This document shows positions 8,714-17,007 of a DNA stretch of 64,000 nt, piece after piece. The notes below the pieces were generated by a model that saw only the letters and a program-made list of their open reading frames with translations, ran no database searches and was not told the DNA's origin. Position 1 is the first letter of the stretch; every line of letters starts with the position of its first letter. The translations under genes were made by a program, and so were the position numbers. Source of the stretch: a bacterium (lineage in GTDB: Bacteria > Desulfobacterota > DSWW01); NCBI GenBank assembly GCA_028277985.1, contig JANQFG010000015.1:31346-95345 (forward strand), read 5' to 3'.

Positions 8714-10356
8714 CCGGCAGACCCCATCCCGTTGAAATGCCCCGGCTCATCCATCGGGGCCGCATCTCCGGCAAGACGTATCGATCGGTCCCGTTCCCAG
8801 CCGGGTCCGGCTGCCAGCATCAATACATGGGGCCTTCCGTGGAAATCCGGAATCTCCTGCACAGGTCTCCACTCACACCGTTCGAAGAACTCCACCTTCG
8901 AAGACTGGATGTATGCGCGAAAACGCCTCCCCCCACGACGCCTCACCTCCTCTTCCGCCTTCTTTACCAGTAGAGATCCGACCTTTCCCCGGTAGGGACT
9001 CCGGACGGCAAGCCGGCTGCCCTGCCAGTCCCCGTTTCCGAGAGGTGTAATCCGGACGGTCCCAACGCATTCTCCGCCCATCATCGCCACGATGTGCAAG
9101 GAGAGGGGATCCAGCTCGTCGCGATCCGTCGCTTGAAACATGGCCTGTTCTCTGACAAAGACTTCGTTACGAATCTCGTACGAGGCTTCAAGGAGAGGAC
9201 CCTCATGGATCACCTCGAGGACGGGAGTTTCCCGGCCCTTCCTCCCTTCCGTCCTGGCTGACAGGGCATCCTGGTATTCCGGAAGGGCGGAGCATCCACG
9301 ACAGCGCACGCACCCGGCACGGACAGCGCTCCAGTGAAGGCCATGGGCCTCCAGGATCCGGGCCGCTTCACGGTAGATCTCCATCGCACGCTCTGGTCGC
9401 ATTGGCTTGCGGTGAGACAGCGGCGTTCCCGGAATCGGCCGGAAGGGCACCAGATAGGGATAGACCCCGATCGAAGCCAGTTGCTCACATCCTGCGAGAA
9501 GGCTCCGGGGACTTTCCCCCAACCCCATCAGCAGGAAGGAACTCACCTGATTCCTCCCAAAGACCCGAACGGCCCCCTGCCAGGCCTCCAAATACTCCTC
9601 GAGGGGGATGGCTGCCTTGCAAGGCGCAACCTCCTTCAATACGGCCGGCTCAAAGGACTCGAGATGAATCCCAATGGTGGCTACCCCGTTTTCTCGCAGC
9701 AGTTCCATCTGTCGAACCGAGATGGGGGGCATCATCTGTACGTGTACGGGTAGATCAGTAGCTACAGAAATGGATTTCGCCGTTTCCAGAAAGAGCTGCC
9801 ATTCCGTTTGACGACTCTTCGTGGTCCCTGCCGTGAGCGTGACGTGTTTCGCCCCTGCCTTCATCGCCTCCTTTGCAACCTCCGCGAGCAGGCCCGGATC
9901 CTTTTTCCGTTCCGTTCTTCCGTTCTTCCACGAGAGTCCAACGCCACAGAACTGGCAGGCCGACTCCGTGCCCCAATGGCAACAGGTCTGGAGTATGGTC
10001 GAAGCGAGGCAGTCGACACCGTGCATGAGGGCGATCTTCCGATAGGGTACGCCCTCGGCGGTTGTCTTGCGGTAGAAGGTAGGTTCGGGAAGCAACGCTA
10101 CCGGTAAACCGACGAGCTCGTCACCACGAAACACGCGCAAATGATCACCCGTTCGGTCTAGAAGAAAGGGTGAGTCGGCTACGAACTCCGAAGAGGCAGG
10201 AACCGACGCGGGGCTTCCGTCGAGAAGGAGGGTCACGCCCTCAGCCGGCCCTGCGCCCCCTTGGCGAACACGGCCGCCCTCTCCAGAGGGAGCGGCTAAC
10301 CGAACCCCAAAGGACTGCAACTCGGTCTTTATCTCTTCGATTCGGACTAGAGCCAT
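8710..10356 (-). CDS. Radical SAM protein fused to a GNAT acyltransferase (NitD-NitE-like fusion)
   Basis: A 548-residue two-domain protein. Residues about 1-370 match the MSMEG_0568/NitD type of radical SAM protein. ASTILQTCCHWGTESACQFCGVG carries a C-x7-C-x2-C set for the SAM [4Fe-4S] cluster, longer than the usual C-x3-C-x2-C. A second cysteine group, GCVRCRGCSALPEY (about 350), could hold another cluster. Residues about 385-520 are a GNAT domain: SYEIRNEVFVREQAMF, SLHIVAMMGGECVGTVRI, SRLAVRSPYRGKVGSLLVKKAEEEVR (acetyl-CoA loop) and FRAYIQSSKVEFFERCEWRPV. In Pseudomonas Nit1C clusters these are separate genes, NitD and NitE. It overlaps both neighbours (10 and 4 bases), implying tight co-translation. 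Confidence 0.8.
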   Translation of the reverse strand: MALVRIEEIKTELQSFGVRLAAPSGEGGRVRQGGAGPAEGVTLLLDGSPASVPASSEFVADSPFLLDRTGDHLRVFRGDELVGLPVALLPEPTFYRKTTAEGVPYRKIALMHGVDCLASTILQTCCHWGTESACQFCGVGLSWKNGRTERKKDPGLLAEVAKEAMKAGAKHVTLTAGTTKSRQTEWQLFLETAKSISVATDLPVHVQMMPPISVRQMELLRENGVATIGIHLESFEPAVLKEVAPCKAAIPLEEYLEAWQGAVRVFGRNQVSSFLLMGLGESPRSLLAGCEQLASIGVYPYLVPFRPIPGTPLSHRKPMRPERAMEIYREAARILEAHGLHWSAVRAGCVRCRGCSALPEYQDALSARTEGRKGRETPVLEVIHEGPLLEASYEIRNEVFVREQAMFQATDRDELDPLSLHIVAMMGGECVGTVRITPLGNGDWQGSRLAVRSPYRGKVGSLLVKKAEEEVRRRGGRRFRAYIQSSKVEFFERCEWRPVQEIPDFHGRPHVLMLAAGPGWERDRSIRLAGDAAPMDEPGHFNGMGSAG

Positions 10357-10706
10357 ATCACCTTTGTCTGCTCATCCAACGTGTGATCGATCACATCCTC
10401 GGCGACGGTCACACCTTCGATCAAGTCCTGTTCGGTCAGGGCATACAGGCGCATCGGCGCGGAGCAGGCCTGCACCAGGATCCCTTCCTCGATCAGCCCC
10501 CGGACTTTTTCCTCGAAATCGCCCACCGTCTGGCTGCCCCTTCCCACGCCCCGCTTCACGCAGAAGATCCCGTCGGCGAAGAAGATGACCCTCGTTTCCA
10601 GCCCCCTCTTGCGTGCGGAGGCGGCATAACGTAACGCGGTGTAGGGCTTAAGAGAGGTATAGGGGGCTTCGGACACCATGATGACGAATCTGGATACAGG
10701 GACCAT
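10347..10706 (-). CDS. DsrE/DsrF-like small protein
   Basis: A 119-residue protein from ATG 10706. The frame is open further upstream, but the stretch before MVPVSRFVIMVSEAPYTSLKPYTALRYAASA is Arg/Pro-rich antisense of the neighbour and not protein-like. The Rossmann-like DsrE fold is indicated by RKRGLETRVIFFADGIFCVKRG and by the conserved GILVQACSAPMRLYALTEQDLIEGV, whose Cys is the sulfur-carrying position in DsrE/TusD proteins. ETxVIFFxDG and the C-SAPMR motif are common in sulfate reducers. It could carry persulfide for the neighbouring radical SAM/GNAT protein, whose start it overlaps by 10 bases. That link is inferred. Confidence 0.8.
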   Translation of the reverse strand: MVPVSRFVIMVSEAPYTSLKPYTALRYAASARKRGLETRVIFFADGIFCVKRGVGRGSQTVGDFEEKVRGLIEEGILVQACSAPMRLYALTEQDLIEGVTVAEDVIDHTLDEQTKVIWL

Positions 10707-10716
10707 GCGGTCGCCC

Positions 10717-11151
10717 TCAGCCCTTGGCCTTCTTCTTCTTTCGGGCGGGTGCTTTCTTGCGGCTCTGTTCAGCAGAGGGTTTCCCGGCCTGGTTCTTCGT
10801 GCGGAGCGTGATGGTGGCCTGCACGTCGAGCGAAAGATCATCCAGCACGCTCTTCACGACCTGGGCGGTATCGATCCTCGAGAGGAACCAATGGAGTTCC
10901 TTCTGCAGGTTGGCAAAGAACTCGGCCTTGCCCTTCTCGCTCTGCTTGATCAGATAGTTCACAGCCTCCCTCGGGAGGTTGAACTCGGAGACGGCCTTAC
11001 GAACCCCTTCCTCTGTCATGAACAGCATTCCCGCCCCGGTGAACAGGGCCTTCTTGACGGTTTCCGGAACATAGGCGTCAAACAACTTGCCCAGCGAAAG
11101 ATCCGAGGGCGCATCGGCTTGGTCAACGGGAGGCTTCTTTCTGTCCGCCAT
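10717..11151 (-). CDS. Hypothetical protein with Lys-rich C-terminal tail
   Basis: Not recognised. From ATG 11151, which follows TGGAGG with 7 bases spacing, it is 144 residues: a short acidic start, a middle helical region (LGKLFDAYVPETVKKALFTGAGMLFMTEEGVRKAVSEF... about 20-105) and a tail of nearly pure Lys, Arg and Ala (RKKAPARKKKKAKG). No signal peptide or membrane segment is visible. The helical core and AlaLys tail recall phasin-like or nucleic-acid-associated proteins, but no motif proves either. It stands 10 bases upstream of the DsrE-like gene on the same strand, so it is probably the first gene of that unit. Confidence 0.65.
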   Translation of the reverse strand: MADRKKPPVDQADAPSDLSLGKLFDAYVPETVKKALFTGAGMLFMTEEGVRKAVSEFNLPREAVNYLIKQSEKGKAEFFANLQKELHWFLSRIDTAQVVKSVLDDLSLDVQATITLRTKNQAGKPSAEQSRKKAPARKKKKAKG

Positions 11152-11299
11152 CTTCGAACCTCCATCAAGAATCTGAAAGGGGCTGTTCACCCCGCGTCAG
11201 TGCGAGGCGCCGAACCAGACACGTCCATAGTACAGGAAGCCCAAGCCCCTTTTCAATTCTCTTGCGGCTCGAAGTCTCGTGGTTTTCAGTCTCGAGAGA

Positions 11300-12733
11300 T
11301 CAGCCTTCAGTCCCCGATCCTTTCTCTTCCTCTTCATCGTCGGCAACGCCGAGGGCTCTCGTCAGAATCTCCGTGATATCCCGCATCTGGAGCGGGGCTT
11401 CTTCTGCTGTAATCCCCACGAGCAAACCCTGGTAGCAGAAAGGGCAGGCGGTAACGAAATCGGTCGCCCCGGTGGCCACAGCGTCTCGAACCCGCGCCTG
11501 TGACATCTTCTGCTGCACCTCCGGAAATCCGGCCTTGAGCCCTCCTCCGGCGCCGCAACAACGAGAGTTCTCGTGATGCCTCTCGATCTCCACGAACTCG
11601 ACCCCGGGAACGGACTTGAGAATCCTTCGCGGAGCATCGTAGATTCCGGCGGCGCGCCCCAGATGGCAGGGGTCGTGATAGGTCACCTTCATCGGGACTT
11701 CTCGCTTGAACTCGATCTTGCCCTCCTGGATCAGCCGGTCGATGAACTGGACCATGTGAAGGATCTCGAAATTCATCTCCCCGACCTTCGGATAATCCTG
11801 ACTGATCGTCTTGTAGCAGCCGGAGCAGCTCGTCACCAGTGTCTTGATCCCCAGCCCGTTGAAGGTCTCGATGTTTTCTTTCGCCAGCCTCTCGTACTCC
11901 GGGTCGCCCACGCGGAGCAGGACGCTCCCGCAGCATTTCTCCTTTACCCCGAGCATCCCGAAATCCACATCGCAGGCGTTGAGCAGCTTCACCGTGTTCA
12001 CGGCCACTTCTTTGATGTTCACGTCGAATGAGGCCGTGCAACCGACAAAGTAGAGAACCTCCGCCTTTTCCTTCGAAATGTTCTTCGGAACCTTCGGGAT
12101 CTGCTTCTGCTTCTTGGCACGTTTGGCCCACTTGTCCCGCACGCTCCTGGGCTGCAGCCAAGGGTTGTCATAGGACTTTACGCTGCTCGTCAAAGCCGCC
12201 TGGTTTTCCAGCGGTCCGTAGCCCGCGCTGACGATCGACTTGCGGATGCCTTCCCAGAGCTCGACCGTGTCGATGTAGGAGGGACACACGTAGTGGCACT
12301 GGCCGCATGTACTGCACTCGTACAGGCCCTGCACGAAACGTTCGATGCGCTTTTCCTGCCGGCTCTTGAGGTTGAGCTTTCGCGCGAGCCAGGAATCCGG
12401 GGGCACCAGCATGGAGAGGATCCCGTCCTGGGCCCTCATGATCTTCCGGAACGCCTTCGCCTTGGCACGGGGCGTAAGATCATCTTTCTCATCCTGGGCA
12501 TAAACCGGACACCACTGGACGCACTCGCTGCAACGGGTGCAGGTATCCAACTCGAGGAGTTGGCGGGGGCTCAGGTTCTGAACGCGGATCCTCTTGCAGG
12601 TCTCGGGCTCCTCCACCGCCGCCTGATCTTCCGATTCGGGCGCCTCTGAGGCCTCTGCCGTCTCCTGCCTCTCCCCGGCATCGGAGTCCGACGGAGACTC
12701 TTCTATTTCTTCTTCCCGCTCTTTGTCGTCCAT
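11300..12733 (-). CDS. HdrD/DsrK/TmcB-like iron-sulfur protein with two CCG domains
   Basis: A 477-residue cytoplasmic protein. After an acidic, Glu-rich first 50 residues come two [4Fe-4S] ferredoxin motifs, CTRCSECVQWCPVY and CSTCGQCHYVCPSY. Two CCG domains of the heterodisulfide reductase type follow: FVGCTAS...EKCCGSVLL...SCSGCYKT, and YHDPCHLGR...SRCCGAGGGLKAG...TACPFCYQG. CCG domains hold the noncubane [4Fe-4S] cluster that splits disulfides in HdrB/HdrD and, by inference, DsrK. It is the last gene of the six-gene unit. With the cytochrome b gene 71 bases upstream it makes a DsrMK/HdrDE-type pair. The disulfide it acts on, if any, is not visible. Confidence 0.85.
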   Translation of the reverse strand: MDDKEREEEIEESPSDSDAGERQETAEASEAPESEDQAAVEEPETCKRIRVQNLSPRQLLELDTCTRCSECVQWCPVYAQDEKDDLTPRAKAKAFRKIMRAQDGILSMLVPPDSWLARKLNLKSRQEKRIERFVQGLYECSTCGQCHYVCPSYIDTVELWEGIRKSIVSAGYGPLENQAALTSSVKSYDNPWLQPRSVRDKWAKRAKKQKQIPKVPKNISKEKAEVLYFVGCTASFDVNIKEVAVNTVKLLNACDVDFGMLGVKEKCCGSVLLRVGDPEYERLAKENIETFNGLGIKTLVTSCSGCYKTISQDYPKVGEMNFEILHMVQFIDRLIQEGKIEFKREVPMKVTYHDPCHLGRAAGIYDAPRRILKSVPGVEFVEIERHHENSRCCGAGGGLKAGFPEVQQKMSQARVRDAVATGATDFVTACPFCYQGLLVGITAEEAPLQMRDITEILTRALGVADDEEEEKGSGTEG

Positions 12734-12804
12734 GTCAGCCTTTCAAGCGCTTCTCTATGTCGTCCCATCCCCCCCTTTGGGGTCTCTCTTAGATGCGAGC
12801 CGGC

Positions 12805-13923
12805 TCATTGACGTTGTTTGTAGTGAGCCTCGGAAGCGGTCGCAACGATCGAAACAGGGGAGGTCACAATGTGAAAAAGCTTGCTAAAGGGGAAGTAGGC
12901 GAAGAAGGCGAACACCAGCGCTGCGTGAAGAATCCAAACGTAGAAACGGATGCTCGTCCACGGGAAATCCAGATTCCGAAGGACAGAGGCCCCGGCGGCA
13001 CCCAGAAAAGAGGCCCAGATCTTCGGTTGCGGATCCACCACGGCCAGACGACAGAACTCCAGGAAGAAGCCGGTCGCCACGATTCCGAGGAGCAGCAAGA
13101 GAACGACAATGTCTTCCGCCTCGGTCTTGAAGTGGCCTCCCCTTCCCGCAATTCGCCTGTAGATGGCCAACAGGATACCAACGAAGATACACCCTCCTAG
13201 GAAGTCGGCGCTGAAGTCCAGAAAGAGCGCCGCCCGGTCTGCCGTCACCCCCACGAGGGGCAGCAGGAACCGCTGCACCACGATCAGGCCGAACACGAGG
13301 GCCAGAGCCAGAAAGGCGATGGAGATCAGCTGGAAGACGGCCCATCGCAACCCGCTCTGCCGTCGCACCCGATCGCCGAAGAGTACGTCCTTCAGCGTCG
13401 CTCGGACTACGGAAGGCCAGTGAACGGGGTGATGGAGCGACGGGCTCCTACCTCTCCGCCACAGCAGGACCGTGCTGAAGATCCCCGGAAGCATGACGAG
13501 CATCGACACAGAGAACATCCACCAGTGGACCGTCCATTTCTTCCTGTACTCCCAGCCAAAGAAATCGTCCTGGGGGTACCCGCTCGAAACGTGACACTCC
13601 CGGCAGTCCTTTCCCGTGGCCCGTACGAGGTCTTCACCCTTTCGGTGGTAGAGTCGGGGAGCGATTTCTGCGATTGTCAGGTTCTTCTCCGGCACCCGAA
13701 AGGCTTCGGCGCCCTCTACCTCCGGCACCTCGAGCGTGCTCCGGTCAACAGCGGCAGCTTCGCAGGGAGCCATCCAAACGAGGACGCAGACTACGGTGGA
13801 CATCGCGAGGGAGCGGTAGTGACCCAAGCAACCCCTCAGCTCCGTGTTTGTATGCAATCGAGGGCGGGAGATTGCGTCGCTAACGCTCGCAAGATCCGAT
13901 CTTTGTTCTGGCTTCATCTTCAT
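12805..13923 (-). CDS. NarI/DsrM-like cytochrome b with an N-terminal c-type haem site
   Basis: A 372-residue membrane protein. A signal-like hydrophobic stretch (AMSTVVCVLVWMAPCEAAA, about 40-58) comes first; an internal ATG at 13803 would place it at the N-terminus and is an alternative start. GKDCRECHVSSGYP (about 104) is a single CXXCH haem c motif, which ordinary DsrM or NarI lacks. Five or so membrane segments follow (about 130-155, 190-215, 230-255, 275-300, 325-345), ending FPFSKLFHIVTSPVSI, the tail typical of NarI/DsrM/HdrE cytochromes b. It likely exchanges electrons between quinone and the HdrD-like protein downstream, with the extra haem facing the periplasm. Confidence 0.85.
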   Translation of the reverse strand: MKMKPEQRSDLASVSDAISRPRLHTNTELRGCLGHYRSLAMSTVVCVLVWMAPCEAAAVDRSTLEVPEVEGAEAFRVPEKNLTIAEIAPRLYHRKGEDLVRATGKDCRECHVSSGYPQDDFFGWEYRKKWTVHWWMFSVSMLVMLPGIFSTVLLWRRGRSPSLHHPVHWPSVVRATLKDVLFGDRVRRQSGLRWAVFQLISIAFLALALVFGLIVVQRFLLPLVGVTADRAALFLDFSADFLGGCIFVGILLAIYRRIAGRGGHFKTEAEDIVVLLLLLGIVATGFFLEFCRLAVVDPQPKIWASFLGAAGASVLRNLDFPWTSIRFYVWILHAALVFAFFAYFPFSKLFHIVTSPVSIVATASEAHYKQRQ

Positions 13924-13993
13924 CGTCCTCGAATCCGTACTCCCATGGCAGCGGGGTGGAGGCGCCTGACCCCCGATCCCTGATCCCTGACCC

Positions 13994-14692
13994 CTAAGAT
14001 CCTTCCCTTTCGCCTTTCGCCCCTGTCCTTTCGCCTTCCGTGACTTCCAACATGGGCAGCGGAGTTACCTGCACGTAGTCGTCTTTGACTGCATGGTAGT
14101 GACATGCCTGACAGTAGGCCATCTTCGGTCCATGACCGAATTCCTTGGACTGTTGCTCATGAGAAACGTTCCTGTGGCAGTCGGTACAAAGGCAGATCCG
14201 TTTCTTCAGGTGCCAATCGAACATGAGCTGTTCGAGTTTCCATCTGTAGACTCTGGGTTCCGACCGGCTACCCGGGGCCGCCGGGATTCGAACCGTTACG
14301 ACCTTGTCGATCGGCCGCCCCTGCAGCACGCTGCCGTGACAGCCCATGCAGTTCGGATTGACCGTCTCGGCATGGGCGGAAAAGGCTCCGCAACGACCCT
14401 TCTGTCCCGGCAATAGCCCGTGACACTGTTTGCACGTGACCCCTGCGGCGTGCCGCTCCGAGGCCTCCCACATCAGAGCCGGCCCGGAAAAACGATGGCA
14501 CTCCAGGCAGTAGTCTCGATTTTCTCGCGTGAAAAGAACCGTTCCGTAAAGGAAATTGACCCCCAACAGCGCGGCCGCGACAAGAAAACAGAACACCAGG
14601 AATCGTCTTCGTCTCTGCGCGGCCCGATCGAGAGCCTCGCCGATTTCTTCGGCAGCGTTCTGTTGCTCGACTGAGTCCTTGCTCGCTGTCAT
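13994..14692 (-). CDS. Membrane-anchored pentahaem cytochrome c (QrcA/NapC-like position)
   Basis: A 232-residue protein with one N-terminal membrane anchor (FLVFCFLVAAALLGVNFLYG, about 31-50) preceded by Arg residues, so the rest faces the periplasm. It has five CXXCH motifs: CLECH, CKQCH, CMGCH, CTDCH and CQACH. Additional His residues (for example HRFSGP, HAAGV, HAETV, HYHAVK) can serve as distal ligands. The two-part layout resembles NapC/NirT and NrfH relatives and the cytochrome subunits of Qrc-type complexes, though QrcA is reported as hexahaem. It sits between the molybdopterin-like and cytochrome b genes, with gaps of 49 and 70 bases. Confidence 0.9.
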   Translation of the reverse strand: MTASKDSVEQQNAAEEIGEALDRAAQRRRRFLVFCFLVAAALLGVNFLYGTVLFTRENRDYCLECHRFSGPALMWEASERHAAGVTCKQCHGLLPGQKGRCGAFSAHAETVNPNCMGCHGSVLQGRPIDKVVTVRIPAAPGSRSEPRVYRWKLEQLMFDWHLKKRICLCTDCHRNVSHEQQSKEFGHGPKMAYCQACHYHAVKDDYVQVTPLPMLEVTEGERTGAKGEREGS

Positions 14693-14741
14693 GGCTTCCT
14701 TCGACCTGTTTCCCGGTTCGGTTCTGCCTCGTCCGGCCTTC

Positions 14742-16988
14742 TCAACCCTTTGCCTTCTTTTCCAACCCCTTCAGAGCCACCCTCGTATCCATCCACCCTG
14801 GGGCCTCCCGATGGGGATCCTCCGGCCAAGGAACGACCCTCCGAGCGTTGGCGCCGTAGGACTCCTTTGCCCACCAGCGCATCGGTTCACGGGATTTCCG
14901 ATTCGGGTCGCTCTTGTCCGGGCAAGGCACCTCTGATCCCCTGTCCCACGCCGACACCGCCATGGCCACGGCCTCCGGATGTATTCCCTCGGTAAGCCTC
15001 ACCCGTGTTCGAATCTCACCGGCAGGCCCAATGACCGCGACCCAGTCGCCTTCACTCAGACCGAGGCCTTCTGCAGCCTTCGGGTGGACCATCAACGGTT
15101 CCGCATGGTCGATCTCATCTACCCAGTCGCAAGGTTGGTCCGTTCCGCCTCGTGTAGGCGAAGCGTAAATGAGGAGGGTCTTCTGATCCGAAAGGGTCCC
15201 ACCCCCTTGTGTCTCGCCGAACCTCTCGGCAACACGAGGCACGCTTTCGGATACCACGGCCCTCACACGAACCTTCTCTTCGTTCCTGTTGGTCTTCCGG
15301 CTTCCCTGGACCATGAGGAAACCCTGCTTCTTCGCCTTTCGAAACGCGCCCACCGAGGTCCCCTTCGAGAAGCTCCTCGTCAGTAGACGACGGTAAAAGT
15401 CCTCCACATCCCGGAAGGAGAAGGCCTCGGCCCACTTCCCTCCAAGCCCGCCTGCAATCTCGAGCAAAAGCTCGTCGAGGGAAAGGCTTTCCACCGCCTT
15501 GGAGCAAACCGGCTGTTGCAGGCCGACCCATGGTGCAGGGCCCGCTTCCGCGCAGGACCGGTGAAGCGCCCAGGACTCGAGAAATGTCGATGCAGGCAAC
15601 ACAAGATCTGCGAGCCGGGCGGTCTCGTTCCAACCACTCGACAGTGCTATGTGAAAGGAAACCTTGTTCTCGTCGCTCAGGGTCCTGACGGTCCCGGCCG
15701 GGTCCGGATCCGTCACCGCCGGGTTGGCGTCATGACTCAAAAGACAGCCGATCCTCTCGTTTCGCCTTTGCAGATCCCAGAACAGGGTTCCCCTCCGAAC
15801 AGACGCCTCCCGTGTCCTGAGGGGCAACGGATCGGGCTGTCGCCATTCCATCCTCCCGGAAGCACCGAGTCCATCCCCACGGCCCGTTCCGCCGACCAGC
15901 AGGTTGAGAAGGAGAATCGCCTGGGCATCCTCCAGGCCTCCCTGTCTTGCAGTGACTCCGCTTCCGGAGATCGCAACCGGCCTGTCCGCTGCTGCAAACG
16001 TTTCGGCGGTCCACCGAATTCGCTCCGCAGGGACCTGACACAAAGACCCGGCCTTCTCGGGTGTCCAGGGAGCCAGCGCCTCTGCCAGGGCGTCACGATC
16101 GATGTCTGTCTCTGCTTCAAGGAAGGACCGGTCTTCCCACCCGTTCTTCACGATCTGATGCGCCAGCGACAAGGCGAACACCCCGTCCGACCCGGGTCGT
16201 AGCGGGATCCACGTATGACTGGCGGCCGCCGTATCGGAGAGCCGTGGATCCAGCGTGATCCACGCAGCACCTTTGTCTCGGCCCTCTGCCCACAAACGGG
16301 ACGTTCCCACCAGACGCCGGATGCTTCCAAGGGGGTTGGCTCCGAAGTTCAGGATTCGGTCTGCGTCGGCGAGGTCGGCATGTCCTTCGAAACGTCGCCC
16401 GAAGTATCTGCGTGCCGCGGTCTCCACGGAGATCTCGTGGCCGTCCGCCAGGGCCAGCAGACCTTGCGGATGAACCGACAGGAACCGGTCCACGAGCGGA
16501 GTGGCTTCCCGGTTCCGGACGCAGATCGCCAAGCCGTGGGCTCCTGGCTCACGCGACTCTGAGAGTCCGCTCGTTGATTCTGCTGCGATCTTGAGTGCCT
16601 CTTCCCAGGAGACCTCTTCCCAGCACCCCTCCCCTCTTTTCCCTATCCTTCGCAAGGGCTTCCGTATCCTGCAGGGCCCGTGAACCCGCTGGAGCGCGGC
16701 AGAGCCGAACACGCACAGAGCGCCTTGGTTGTAAGGATGGTCAGGGTTGCCGGCGAGTCCGACCAGCCGCCCTTCTTCCAGAAAGGCGAGCATCCCACAA
16801 CCCGCCGGACAGAGCCCACAGGTCGTCGGGGTTCCCGGCGTCACCCTGCCGGTGAAGAGGGACACGTGGTTCCTGCCCGGGGCAGGCTCCGAAGCGAAGC
16901 ATTGCCAGAAGAAGTCGGGGCCGAGCATCACCGAAGAGAGCCCCGCGACTCCCCCTTTCAGAAGTGTCCTTCTGGATAGGCCTGACAT
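14742..16988 (-). CDS. Tat-exported molybdopterin oxidoreductase-family protein (Qrc/Psr-like)
   Basis: About 748 residues from ATG 16988 (GAGAGG upstream); a TTG at 17000 would add four residues. The Tat signal SRRTLLKGG lies near the N-terminus. C-x2-C-x3-C-x~26-C (CGLCPAGCG...GALC) binds one [4Fe-4S]. The usual Cys, SeCys or Ser ligand region for molybdenum reads LADGHEISVETAARRYFG: no Cys, at most a Ser. This resembles QrcB and ActB, which carry the fold without a working Mo site. ETARLADLVLPASTFLESW and the C-terminal cap domain (VHPKAAEGLGLSEGDWVAV) are normal for the family. It is the periplasmic subunit of the complex. Whether it binds Mo is open. Confidence 0.85.
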   Translation of the reverse strand: MSGLSRRTLLKGGVAGLSSVMLGPDFFWQCFASEPAPGRNHVSLFTGRVTPGTPTTCGLCPAGCGMLAFLEEGRLVGLAGNPDHPYNQGALCVFGSAALQRVHGPCRIRKPLRRIGKRGEGCWEEVSWEEALKIAAESTSGLSESREPGAHGLAICVRNREATPLVDRFLSVHPQGLLALADGHEISVETAARRYFGRRFEGHADLADADRILNFGANPLGSIRRLVGTSRLWAEGRDKGAAWITLDPRLSDTAAASHTWIPLRPGSDGVFALSLAHQIVKNGWEDRSFLEAETDIDRDALAEALAPWTPEKAGSLCQVPAERIRWTAETFAAADRPVAISGSGVTARQGGLEDAQAILLLNLLVGGTGRGDGLGASGRMEWRQPDPLPLRTREASVRRGTLFWDLQRRNERIGCLLSHDANPAVTDPDPAGTVRTLSDENKVSFHIALSSGWNETARLADLVLPASTFLESWALHRSCAEAGPAPWVGLQQPVCSKAVESLSLDELLLEIAGGLGGKWAEAFSFRDVEDFYRRLLTRSFSKGTSVGAFRKAKKQGFLMVQGSRKTNRNEEKVRVRAVVSESVPRVAERFGETQGGGTLSDQKTLLIYASPTRGGTDQPCDWVDEIDHAEPLMVHPKAAEGLGLSEGDWVAVIGPAGEIRTRVRLTEGIHPEAVAMAVSAWDRGSEVPCPDKSDPNRKSREPMRWWAKESYGANARRVVPWPEDPHREAPGWMDTRVALKGLEKKAKG

Positions 16989-17007
16989 CTTTCCTCTCAA
17001 TCCTTCA

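Noticed and set aside
11300..12733. Calling the HdrD-like gene a second dsrK
   Set aside because: It has two CCG domains and an acidic N-terminus unlike DsrK, and the neighbouring cytochrome b and MopB genes are not of the dsr type.
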